From the NCBI GenBank assembly GCA_012511425.1, contig JAAZGC010000305.1, positions 1 to 7,950 of the forward strand: a DNA stretch of 7,950 bases, given 5' to 3'. The translations under genes and the position numbers were made by a program. The notes below the pieces were generated by a model that saw nothing but the letters and a program-made list of their open reading frames with translations, made no database searches and had not been told where the DNA came from. The DNA is from Clostridiales bacterium (lineage in GTDB: Bacteria; Bacillota; Clostridia; Oscillospirales; CAG-272). This document shows, one piece after another, positions 1 to 6,014 of this stretch; within the stretch, counting starts at the first letter, position 1; every line of letters starts with the position of its first letter.

Positions 1-453
1 GGCGATAAGCACCATCTGCAGCTCCCCGCCGGACATCTCGCTGCAGCGGCGGTCGGCAAGATGCGCGACTCCCAGCCGCCGAAGCGCCGACATCGCCGCG
101 TCCTTGTCCTTTTTCGACGGATTTGAGAAGACTCCCCCTCGCCCCGCGCGCCCGAGCAGCGCCGTTTCGTAGGCGGTGTAGCCGCTGCAGACGCCTTTTG
201 CCTGCGGCACGTATGCGATCCTGCTCCAGAGCCTTGACGGCGGCATAGACGAGATTTCTTCATCGTCGAGGGTGCAACTGCCGCCGTCCCATTTGAGGAA
301 ATTCATAATGCAGCGGAGCAGGGTGGTTTTTCCCGAACCGTTCGGGCCGAGTATCGCGACAAGCCGCCCCGGTTCGATGTCTATCGAGAGGTCTTTTATT
401 ATCGGCTCGCCTTCCCGGTAGGAAAACGAGCAGTTTTTGAGCGAAAGTTTCAT
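1..453 (-). CDS. Metal-chelate ABC transporter ATPase (FecE/BtuD-like), 3' part cut by window
   Basis: This is the cytoplasmic ATPase of an importer for an iron-siderophore, heme or cobalamin-type substrate; it hydrolyses ATP to power the FecCD permease encoded just upstream. The first 151 codons are visible. They include the Walker A motif GPNGSGKTT (residues 36-44), the Q-loop glutamine in YVPQ (Q84) and the ABC signature MSGGE (140-144, a variant of LSGGQ). Walker B, the D-loop and the switch histidine lie beyond the left edge. The start codon ATG (451-453) overlaps the permease stop as ATGA, so translation is probably coupled. The pairing with a FecCD permease places it in the iron-chelate/B12 class, but nothing visible fixes the substrate. 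No substrate-binding protein gene is seen in the window; it could lie further left. The ATPase call is secure, the substrate is not. Confidence 0.93.
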   Translation of the reverse strand, partial: MKLSLKNCSFSYREGEPIIKDLSIDIEPGRLVAILGPNGSGKTTLLRCIMNFLKWDGGSCTLDDEEISSMPPSRLWSRIAYVPQAKGVCSGYTAYETALLGRAGRGGVFSNPSKKDKDAAMSALRRLGVAHLADRRCSEMSGGELQMVLIA

Positions 454-1475
454 TTAACGCCTCCGTTCCCGTTCTCCCGGCGCATAAGATAGATAAAGAA
501 GGGCGCGCCGATAATCGCCGTCAGTATCGAGACGGGAATTTCTGCGGCGGTAAGGCTTCTCGCCGCCGTGTCGACGGCTATCATGAACGCCGCGCCCGCG
601 AATATCGACGCGGGTATCAGCCGCCGCTGATTTGAGCCGAATATCAGCCGCATCATGTGCGGCACCAGAAGCCCGACCCATCCGACCTGCCCGCACATCG
701 AGACGCAGGAGGCGGTTATCGCAGTCGCGCAGACGACCGCCGAGATTCGTAGTTTCTTCATGTCGACGCCGGAACTCCGCGCTTCGTCGTCCGAAAGGGA
801 AAGCAGATTCAGCCGCCAGCGCAGAAGAAAGAGGACGGTTATTCCGATGATTATGAGCGGCGCGCCGAGCGCCATCCCCGCCCATGACGCCGACTGCAGC
901 GACCCCATCAGCCAATAGGTGATTGACGGCAGCTTGTCGTCGGTGTCGGCGGCGAATTTAATGAGGGATATCAGCGCGTTGAAAAGCGATTGTATCATTA
1001 TCCCGGCGAGCACCGCCGCCGAGGTTCCGTTCCCCCTTGACGGCGAAGTGAGTTTTGTCAGCACGACGGCCGCCCCACCGAAAAGCAGCGCCGAGAGCTG
1101 TATCGGTAATATCCCTCCGCCGAGGAGTATCGCCAGCGCCGCGCCGAACGAAGCGCCGGAGGCTACGCCCAATGTGTCGGGAGTGGCGAGCGGATTTTGA
1201 AAAAGCCCCTGATAGGCGCTGCCGGAAACGGCAAGTCCCGCCCCGCAGAGCGCCGCCAGAATTATCCGGCGCAGCCTCATGCCGATGACGGCGTCGGCTC
1301 TTTCCGCCGCACCGCCGGTGAAAAACCGCATGACCGCCCCGGAAAAATCGGCGGGGGAGACTGCGAATCTTCCGATAAGCAGCGCCGCGAATGCGAAGAC
1401 AAGCGGCAGAATTATAAGTATTACGGCGGCAAGCGGGGGAAGCCCGAGCCGCGGCGTTTTTGCGTTATTCTTCAT
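450..1475 (-). CDS. FecCD-family metal-chelate ABC transporter permease
   Basis: This integral membrane permease of 341 residues forms the translocation channel of a BtuCD/FecCD-type importer for siderophore-iron, heme or cobalamin. Its length matches the family (about 330-350). A first membrane helix spans about residues 14-35, and many hydrophobic segments follow. The family's best conserved stretch is present: MRLRR (66-70), then GSAYQGLFQNPLATPDTLGV (85-104). The C-terminal half carries the usual VPHMMR element, and EIPVSILTAIIGAPFF close to the end. The ATG start lies inside the end of the upstream regulator gene (11-base overlap). No clear Shine-Dalgarno precedes it and an in-frame stop lies just upstream, so it probably depends on coupling to the regulator's translation. 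Its stop overlaps the ATPase start by four bases. The family is certain, the transported ligand unknown. Confidence 0.95.
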   Translation of the reverse strand: MKNNAKTPRLGLPPLAAVILIILPLVFAFAALLIGRFAVSPADFSGAVMRFFTGGAAERADAVIGMRLRRIILAALCGAGLAVSGSAYQGLFQNPLATPDTLGVASGASFGAALAILLGGGILPIQLSALLFGGAAVVLTKLTSPSRGNGTSAAVLAGIMIQSLFNALISLIKFAADTDDKLPSITYWLMGSLQSASWAGMALGAPLIIIGITVLFLLRWRLNLLSLSDDEARSSGVDMKKLRISAVVCATAITASCVSMCGQVGWVGLLVPHMMRLIFGSNQRRLIPASIFAGAAFMIAVDTAARSLTAAEIPVSILTAIIGAPFFIYLMRRENGNGGVK

Positions 1476-1737
1476 GGCGCTGAATCACATTCGAATATGA
1501 AGTTTTGCAGGAAACGCCGCCGAGCCGCCCGATCCTGCCCGACATCGCCGAGATTATATCCTGCGGCGCATCGACGACAACAGAAATGACCGAAACGCCC
1601 CGCTCGCGGTAGGGGATTCCCATCCTGCCGACTATCCGGTCGCCGTATTCGTGTAAGATCGCGTTCAGCTTTTCCGCTGAATCCGCGTCTTCGACAATTA
1701 TGCCGAGCAGCGCCAGCCGGGTTTCATAGCTTCCCAT
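1465..1737 (-). CDS. TM1266-family putative [FeFe]-hydrogenase system regulator
   Basis: This small 90-residue protein has an ACT/NikR-C-like ferredoxin fold. The family is named after Thermotoga maritima TM1266 and is annotated as a putative regulator of the iron-only hydrogenase system, because its genes commonly sit with the maturases hydE, hydF and hydG. Hallmarks recalled for the family are visible: an N-terminal strand ETRLALLGIIVED (residues 5-17), KLNAILHEYGDRIVGRMGIP (23-42), YRERGVSVISVVVDAP (43-58) and an ending of the form GGVSCKTSYSNV (73-84). I chose the ATG at 1735-1737 because AAGGAG lies five bases before it; a start 16 codons earlier would fall inside a terminator-like hairpin and would add residues foreign to the family. 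It is the first gene of the leftward operon and overlaps the iron-type permease by 11 bases. No DNA-binding domain is visible, and the molecular role of the family is not established to my knowledge. Confidence 0.85.
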   Translation of the reverse strand: MGSYETRLALLGIIVEDADSAEKLNAILHEYGDRIVGRMGIPYRERGVSVISVVVDAPQDIISAMSGRIGRLGGVSCKTSYSNVIQRHEE

Positions 1738-1755
1738 AAAAACTCCTTTTTTATC

Positions 1756-1788
1756 AAAACAAAAAGCCGTGTCTACGGAAGACACGGC
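1756..1788 (-). terminator. Intrinsic terminator-like hairpin in the 5' leader of the regulator/ABC operon
   Basis: Read leftward, a perfect 9-bp GC-rich stem (arms 1780-1788 and 1766-1774, 5' arm GCCGTGTCT, 5-nt loop) is followed at once by TTTTTGTTTT (1765-1756). That is the classic form of a Rho-independent terminator. It does not end a gene: it lies about 20 bases before the first start codon of the leftward operon and just ahead of its Shine-Dalgarno, which is where a leader attenuator is expected. Read rightward, the hairpin is not followed by a T tract, and no rightward gene precedes it, so minus-strand function is the natural reading. Folding energy was not computed. Confidence 0.72.
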
Positions 1789-1833
1789 GCAAAAATCCCG
1801 ATAAGGATGGTGTTATTTTTTTCGTGTCTTCCG
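1776..1833 (-). promoter_or_regulatory. Candidate antiterminator competing with the leader terminator
   Basis: On the minus strand, the 11-base segment at 1833-1823 (CGGAAGACACG) is perfectly complementary to 1786-1776 (CGTGTCTTCCG), with one more G-U pair possible at 1834/1775. The second segment covers seven bases of the terminator's 5' arm plus four of its five loop bases, so the two structures exclude each other. The 11-bp pairing forms first during transcription and encloses 36 bases, including a small ATCC/GGAT hairpin. This would make read-through the default, with an effector needed to block the upstream segment. The complementarity is directly visible; its role as a genetic switch is inferred. 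I do not recognise a known riboswitch aptamer. Confidence 0.55.
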
Positions 1834-1866
1834 CCTCAAATAAAAATTTTCGGTGTCAGTATATAT

Positions 1867-1872
1867 ATTATA
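1867..1872 (-). promoter_or_regulatory. Candidate -10 box for the leftward regulator/ABC operon
   Basis: A perfect TATAAT is read leftward at 1872-1867, which would put the transcription start near 1860 and give a leader of about 120 bases containing the terminator/antiterminator pair. No good TTGACA-like box lies 16-18 bases upstream (the hexamer there is about TAGAAT). A TTTACA at 1910-1905 is too far for this -10, and pairs only with a poor TATTTT at 15-base spacing. The -10 assignment is therefore tentative. Confidence 0.4.
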
Positions 1873-1965
1873 ACTCCCGGGGCAAAATAATTCTACACTA
1901 AAATTGTAAACATTATTTCCGCCTGCATAAAACGCCCGAAAACGATAAATTTTACATAATATGGA

Positions 1966-1995
1966 TTGAAAGCGAGGGAACCTTTGAGTTATAAT
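1966..1995 (+). promoter_or_regulatory. Sigma-A-type promoter for the purD operon
   Basis: TTGAAA (1966-1971) and TATAAT (1990-1995) are separated by 18 bases in AT-rich DNA, a good match to a housekeeping promoter. Transcription would begin near 2002, leaving about 33 bases of untranslated leader, too short for a riboswitch. It is the only clear rightward promoter upstream of the five-gene operon. No convincing PurR box was seen. Confidence 0.65.
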
Positions 1996-2023
1996 AATAT
2001 GGAATAATAAAATAACACAAGAC

Positions 2024-2027
2024 AGGA
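2024..2027 (+). promoter_or_regulatory. Ribosome binding site deciding the purD start
   Basis: AGGA lies seven bases before the ATG at 2035. A second in-frame ATG five codons later (2050) would also give a family-like N-terminus, but nothing resembling a Shine-Dalgarno precedes it. This site favours the upstream start. Confidence 0.6.
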
Positions 2028-2034
2028 TAGATAA

Positions 2035-3312
2035 ATGAAAAAGACCGATATGACCGTCCTCGTCGTCGGCGGCGGCGGACGGGAACACGCCATCGTAAAG
2101 AAGCTTTCGGAAAGCCGGAGGGTGAAAAAGCTCTATTGCGCGCCCGGCAACGCCGGAATCGCCGACATCGCCGAGTGCCTGCCGATAAAAGCGACCGACA
2201 TCGACTCGATGATCTCGGCGGCGAAGGACATCTCCGCCGACCTCGTTTTCGTCGCGCCGGACGATCCTTTGGCGCTGGGAATGGTAGACAGGATGACAGA
2301 AGCCGGCATCCGCGCTTTCGGCCCCTGCGCCCGCGCCGCGATGCTCGAAGGCTCGAAGGTCTTTTCCAAAGGGCTGATGAAGAAATACGGCATACCTACC
2401 GCCGGCTACGAAGTTTTCGACTCGCCCGAAAGCGCGCTTGAATATATAACGGCGAAAAACGAATACCCGATAGTTGTCAAGGCGGACGGACTTGCGCTCG
2501 GAAAAGGCGCCGTAATCGCCGAAAACGAAGCGGCGGCGAAAGCGGCTCTCGAAACGATAATGCTCGAAAAAGCCTTCGGCAGCTCCGGCGACAGAGTTGT
2601 TATCGAGGAGTTTTTGAGAGGACCCGAATGCACCGTCCTCAGCTTCACCGACGGCGAGACCGTCGTCCCGATGGTGTCAAGCCAGGACCACAAGCGCGCG
2701 CTTGACGGCGACCGCGGTCTCAACACCGGCGGCATGGGCGCTTTCTCGCCCTCCCGCTTTTATACCCCGGAGATCGCGAAGCTATCCGAAGAAACGGTTT
2801 TCAAGCCGACAATAGACGCGCTTCGGGCGGAGGGGATAATTTTCAAGGGAGTTATCTACTTCCAGCTCATGCTGACCGAAAGCGGCCCGAAAGTTATTGA
2901 ATATAACGCCCGCTTCGGCGACCCGGAGACTCAGGCCGTGCTGCCGCTTTTAAAAACCGACCTTGTCGATATAATCGACGCCTGCATCGACGGCGGACTT
3001 GCGGACATCGGCCTTGAATGGAGCGATAAAGCAAGCTGCTGCGTTGTAATGGCGAGCGGCGGCTACCCGGAAAAATACGAAAAGGGCTTTGCGATAAGCG
3101 GTCTTTCCGAAGCAAACGCCCTGCCCGACACCTATGTTTACCACGCCGGAACCGCGCTTAAAGACGGCAATATCGTCACCGCCGGCGGACGGGTTTTAGG
3201 CGTTACGGCGCTGGGAGAAAATCTCGCTCGGGCGATAGAAAAAGCCTACATCGGAGTTTCAAAAATCAGCTTTGCCGGCGCGCATTTCAGAACCGACATC
3301 GGCAGAAAATAA
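2035..3312 (+). CDS. purD: Phosphoribosylamine--glycine ligase (GAR synthetase)
   Basis: PurD is the second enzyme of de novo purine synthesis. It joins 5-phosphoribosylamine and glycine, using ATP, to form glycinamide ribonucleotide in the cytoplasm. The 425 residues match the usual length of bacterial monofunctional PurD. Visible in order: the N-terminal GGGGREHA (12-19), GNAGI (39-42 region), the ATP-grasp element KADGLALGKG (149-158), DHKRALDGDRGLNTGGMGA (218-236), the metal/ATP-binding NARFGDPETQ (291-300) and a C-terminal domain with GGRVLGVT near the end. All motifs look intact. It is the first gene after the promoter at 1966-1995. Other purine genes are not adjacent here; its neighbour is a flavoprotein gene 13 bases downstream, so purD appears to be recruited to a non-purine operon. 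Confidence 0.97.
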   Translation: MKKTDMTVLVVGGGGREHAIVKKLSESRRVKKLYCAPGNAGIADIAECLPIKATDIDSMISAAKDISADLVFVAPDDPLALGMVDRMTEAGIRAFGPCARAAMLEGSKVFSKGLMKKYGIPTAGYEVFDSPESALEYITAKNEYPIVVKADGLALGKGAVIAENEAAAKAALETIMLEKAFGSSGDRVVIEEFLRGPECTVLSFTDGETVVPMVSSQDHKRALDGDRGLNTGGMGAFSPSRFYTPEIAKLSEETVFKPTIDALRAEGIIFKGVIYFQLMLTESGPKVIEYNARFGDPETQAVLPLLKTDLVDIIDACIDGGLADIGLEWSDKASCCVVMASGGYPEKYEKGFAISGLSEANALPDTYVYHAGTALKDGNIVTAGGRVLGVTALGENLARAIEKAYIGVSKISFAGAHFRTDIGRK

Positions 3313-3325
3313 TCGGAGAATAGAA

Positions 3326-4573
3326 TTGGTTTTAGTCATAGGCGGAGGCGCCGCCGGGCTTATGGCGGCGGGAAGGCTCTGCGAGCTTGGCGTCCCCGCC
3401 GCCGTGGTCGAGCATAAAGACCGCACCGCGCTCAAATTAGGGATAACCGGCAAGGGCAGGTGCAACCTTACAAACGACTGCGCCCAAGACGAATTTCTTT
3501 CAAACATCCCGCGCAACCCGCGCTTTTTATACACCGCTCTTTCAAAATTCAGCCCCCGGGATGCGATGGCGTTTTTTGAGTCATTGGGCGTTCCGCTGAA
3601 AACCGAGCGGGGAAAGCGGGTATTTCCGGTCTCCGACCGCTCCCTCGACGTCGTCGCCGCTCTGCGGCGGTATTCTAAAGGCGCGGAATTGATTTCCGGT
3701 TTCGCGGAGGAGCTGATAATCGAAGACGGCGCGGCGAGAGGCGCAATTCTTTCCGATGGGCGGAGGATATATTCCGACGCAGTTATCGTCGCGACCGGCG
3801 GGCTTTCCTATCCCGCGACCGGCAGCACCGGCGCCGGATATGCCCTCGCGCGGCAGGCGGGAATTGAAGTAACGTCGCTTTCTCCGTCGCTTGTTCCGCT
3901 TAATGCCGAAGAAGATTTCTGCTCAGAGCTTATGGGGCTGTCGCTTAAAAACGCTGCGCTCCGGATTTACGGCGACAAGAAAAAGCCGGTATTTCAGGAT
4001 TTCGGCGAGATGCTGTTCACCCATTTCGGCGTCTCCGGGCCGATGATACTCTCCGCTTCCGCCTACCTTGATTTTTCGGCGGGAAAGACATACAAGGCGA
4101 AAATCGACCTCAAACCCGCGCTTGACGAATCGATGCTTGATGCGAGGATTCTGCGGGATTTTTCCGAAACGCCGAACCGCGAGTTTCAGAATTCCCTCGA
4201 CCGGCTGCTGCCGAACAAGCTGATACCCGTCGTGGTCAGGTTTACCGGCATCGACCCGGCGGCGAAAGTCAATTCGGTAACCAAGGAACAGCGCCGAAAA
4301 CTCGCCGAAACGCTCAAAGGATTTGAGCTGACGATTATCTCGGCAAGACCGATTGAAGAAGCGGTTATCACCCGCGGCGGGGTTTCGGCAAAGGAGCTTG
4401 ACCCGCGGACGATGGAAGCAAAAAAACTGCCGGGGCTTTATTTTGCGGGAGAAGTCATCGACGTCGACGGCTATACCGGCGGCTTCAATCTCCAGATCGC
4501 CTGGATGACGGCGCGGCTGGCGGCCGATGCGGCCGCCGAATCGGCAAATAAAACGACTTATAAGGATGTATAA
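3326..4573 (+). CDS. BaiN/HI0933-like FAD-dependent oxidoreductase (YhiN family)
   Basis: This is a cytoplasmic flavoprotein of 415 residues from the HI0933-like family, often annotated as aminoacetone oxidase family or NAD(P)/FAD-dependent oxidoreductase; BaiN of bile-acid metabolism belongs to the same family. The N-terminal dinucleotide-binding GGGAAG (6-11) is followed by the family marker GITGKGRCNLTN (39-50), then ATGGLSYPATGSTG, and the C-terminal FAD element YFAGEVIDVDGYTGGFNLQ (372-390). I chose the TTG start at 3326 because GGAGA (3315-3319) sits six bases before it and the Rossmann strand begins directly there. An ATG at 3272 lies within purD and would add 18 unrelated residues. 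The physiological substrate is unknown. In Clostridia this gene is often next to cmk, as here (2-base gap), which argues for a housekeeping role rather than bile-acid conversion. Confidence 0.9.
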   Translation: MVLVIGGGAAGLMAAGRLCELGVPAAVVEHKDRTALKLGITGKGRCNLTNDCAQDEFLSNIPRNPRFLYTALSKFSPRDAMAFFESLGVPLKTERGKRVFPVSDRSLDVVAALRRYSKGAELISGFAEELIIEDGAARGAILSDGRRIYSDAVIVATGGLSYPATGSTGAGYALARQAGIEVTSLSPSLVPLNAEEDFCSELMGLSLKNAALRIYGDKKKPVFQDFGEMLFTHFGVSGPMILSASAYLDFSAGKTYKAKIDLKPALDESMLDARILRDFSETPNREFQNSLDRLLPNKLIPVVVRFTGIDPAAKVNSVTKEQRRKLAETLKGFELTIISARPIEEAVITRGGVSAKELDPRTMEAKKLPGLYFAGEVIDVDGYTGGFNLQIAWMTARLAADAAAESANKTTYKDV

Positions 4574-4575
4574 AA

Positions 4576-5331
4576 ATGTCGGGTAAATATATACAGATAG
4601 CCATCGACGGCCCCGGAGGGGCGGGAAAAAGCAGCCTTGCGAAAGGACTTGCGGCGGAACTCGGAAAAACAATGCCCTTTGTCTATGTCGACACCGGCGC
4701 GCTTTACCGCGCGGTCGGGCTGTACGTTCTGCGCCGGGGGCGGGATACTTCGTCTCATGAAGCCGTCGCCGGCTGCCTTGACGACATCAACATCACGATG
4801 GAGCATAAAGACGGCCGCCAGGCGGTTATTCTGAACGGAGAAGACGTAACGGGGCTTATCCGCACCCCGGAGGTTTCGATGGCGGCGTCCGACGTTTCGG
4901 CGGTGCCGCAGGTGCGTCAGTTCCTGCTTTCCTGCCAGCGAAGCATCGCTGATACCGTATCCGTAGTAATGGACGGCCGGGATATCGGGACGGTTATTCT
5001 TCCCGAAGCCGACGTTAAGATATTTTTGACCGCCGGAGTTGCCGAAAGAGCCAAGCGCCGATGGCTGGAGCTGCGCGAAAAGGGAAGCGCGAAAACGCTT
5101 GAAGAAGTCCGGGCGGAGCTCGAACTGCGCGACAAAAACGATTCGAGCCGTGCCGCCGCGCCGCTGAAGCCGGCTCCCTATTCGATACTTTATGACAACA
5201 CCGTCCATGACCTTGCCGAATGCGTCGCATGGGCGAGCGGCATCGTGCGCGAAAAATGCAGCGATAAGATAGCGCTGCTTGAAGCAGCGGTTCCTTCTTC
5301 GGAGGCGCATCAGGCTAAGGAGAAAATATGA
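4576..5331 (+). CDS. cmk: (d)CMP kinase (cytidylate kinase)
   Basis: Cmk phosphorylates CMP and dCMP with ATP, recycling the CMP released by phospholipid synthesis and RNA turnover. The P-loop GPGGAGKSS (12-20) is followed by YVDTGALYR (37-45), a DGRDIGT element that binds the nucleotide (133-139) and RDKNDSSR (185-192), matching the family's lid region RDxxDSxR. The family signature is complete. At 251 residues it is longer than the usual 215-230; the extra length is a C-terminal tail after the DNT...AECVAWASGIV segment, low in conserved features and possibly dispensable. AAGGA lies about nine bases before the start. The stop overlaps the plsC start as ATGA, which links CMP recycling to the phospholipid gene that follows. 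Confidence 0.96.
   Translation: MSGKYIQIAIDGPGGAGKSSLAKGLAAELGKTMPFVYVDTGALYRAVGLYVLRRGRDTSSHEAVAGCLDDINITMEHKDGRQAVILNGEDVTGLIRTPEVSMAASDVSAVPQVRQFLLSCQRSIADTVSVVMDGRDIGTVILPEADVKIFLTAGVAERAKRRWLELREKGSAKTLEEVRAELELRDKNDSSRAAAPLKPAPYSILYDNTVHDLAECVAWASGIVREKCSDKIALLEAAVPSSEAHQAKEKI
5273..5289 (+). repeat. Short perfect inverted repeat in the cmk 3' end
   Basis: CGCTGCTT (5273-5280) and AAGCAGCG (5282-5289) form an almost loopless palindrome, or a 6-bp stem with a TTGAA loop in RNA. It lies 27 bases before the plsC Shine-Dalgarno, within the C-terminal tail of cmk. No T tract follows, so it is not a terminator. It may be a processing or stability stem, or chance. Confidence 0.35.
5317..5322 (+). 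promoter_or_regulatory. Strong ribosome binding site of plsC inside cmk
   Basis: AAGGAG lies five bases before the plsC ATG and within the last codons of cmk. With the ATGA stop/start overlap it supports both independent initiation and coupled re-initiation. Confidence 0.7.
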
Positions 5332-6014
5332 GCTACAAAGGTGTTTATGACTTTTTGGGACCGATCGTCCGCCGGTTTTTCAATATCCGGGTTTCGGGTA
5401 CCGAAAACGAGCCGCTTAAAGGGCCGTTTATCGTCTGCGCGAACCATATGTCAGACAGCGATCCCATAATCCTTGACGCGGCGCTGCGGCATCAACTGCG
5501 CTATTTTGCCAAAGAGGAGCTTTTCCGCATCCCGCTTTTCCGCCGGCTGATAATCGCGCTCGGCGCCTATCCGGTCAAAAGAGGAATGTCGGATGTCCGC
5601 GCCATCCGCAAGACGATAGAGATACTCGAAAACGGCGAGGTCGTCGGGATGTTCCCGCAGGGTACCCGCCATCCGGGCGTAAACCCCTGCGAGACAGAAG
5701 TGAAATCCGGCGTCGGCATGATGGCGTGGCGGGCGAAATCGCCGGTGCTGCCGGTGCTTATCCAGACAAAAGGCTGGAGAGTAGCCCCCTTCAAACGGGT
5801 AAACGTTATAATCGGGCGGCTTATCGGCTTTGACGAATTCGGCTTTACCAACGGCAACAAGGCCGAATACGACAGCGCGTCGGCGCTTATCTTCGAGCGG
5901 ATAACCGAGCTTATAACCGACCCGGACGGCGGCGACAATCTGCTGCTCCCCGCGCCGAAGGAAAAATTCGAGCTTATCGAAGGGCCGAAAAATCAGGTCA
6001 GGTGGGACAGTTGA
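5328..6014 (+). CDS. plsC: 1-acyl-sn-glycerol-3-phosphate acyltransferase
   Basis: PlsC transfers a second acyl chain to lysophosphatidic acid, making phosphatidic acid at the inner face of the cytoplasmic membrane. The 228 residues match short Firmicute PlsC proteins. The catalytic motif NHMSDSDP gives the H-x4-D pair (H40, D45). Next come YFAKEELFRIPLF (59-71) and GAYPVKRG (79-86), the usual second block. The third block reads FPQGTR (109-114) where the family normally has FPEGTR, so the glutamate thought to help bind glycerol 3-phosphate is a glutamine here. No long hydrophobic helix is evident, so membrane association is probably peripheral. The gene overlaps cmk and the following ispH-rpsA by four bases each. 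The acyl donor (acyl-ACP or acyl-CoA) cannot be told from the sequence. Confidence 0.93.
   Translation: MSYKGVYDFLGPIVRRFFNIRVSGTENEPLKGPFIVCANHMSDSDPIILDAALRHQLRYFAKEELFRIPLFRRLIIALGAYPVKRGMSDVRAIRKTIEILENGEVVGMFPQGTRHPGVNPCETEVKSGVGMMAWRAKSPVLPVLIQTKGWRVAPFKRVNVIIGRLIGFDEFGFTNGNKAEYDSASALIFERITELITDPDGGDNLLLPAPKEKFELIEGPKNQVRWDS

Noticed and set aside
1738..1785. Upstream ATG at 1785-1783 that would lengthen the regulator to 106 residues
   Set aside because: The extra 16 codons run through the terminator-like hairpin and T tract, no ribosome binding site precedes them, and the family starts at the inner ATG, which has AAGGAG five bases upstream.
1817..1843. Possible leader peptide on the minus strand from a TTG (eight basic residues then TAA) next to the antiterminator arm
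   Set aside because: No Shine-Dalgarno precedes the TTG and the peptide shows no run of a regulatory amino acid, so translation-coupled attenuation cannot be supported.
1890..1965. Fur-like or PurR-like operator in the divergent intergenic region
   Set aside because: AT-rich half-matches and a CCGAAAACG-like string are present, but no palindrome of the Fur type and no paired PurR box could be made out.
1813..2088. Open frame of 91 codons on the minus strand across the intergenic region and the start of purD
   Set aside because: It starts inside purD antisense, has no family-like features, and covers both promoters and the leader; it is a chance frame in AT-rich DNA.
3923..4672. 249-codon frame on the minus strand opposite the flavoprotein and cmk
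   Set aside because: It is antisense to two well-identified genes; its basic, low-complexity composition is typical of shadow frames in GC-rich coding DNA.
4558..5310. 250-codon frame on the minus strand opposite cmk
   Set aside because: It lies almost wholly antisense to cmk, whose motifs are complete, and has no recognisable domain.
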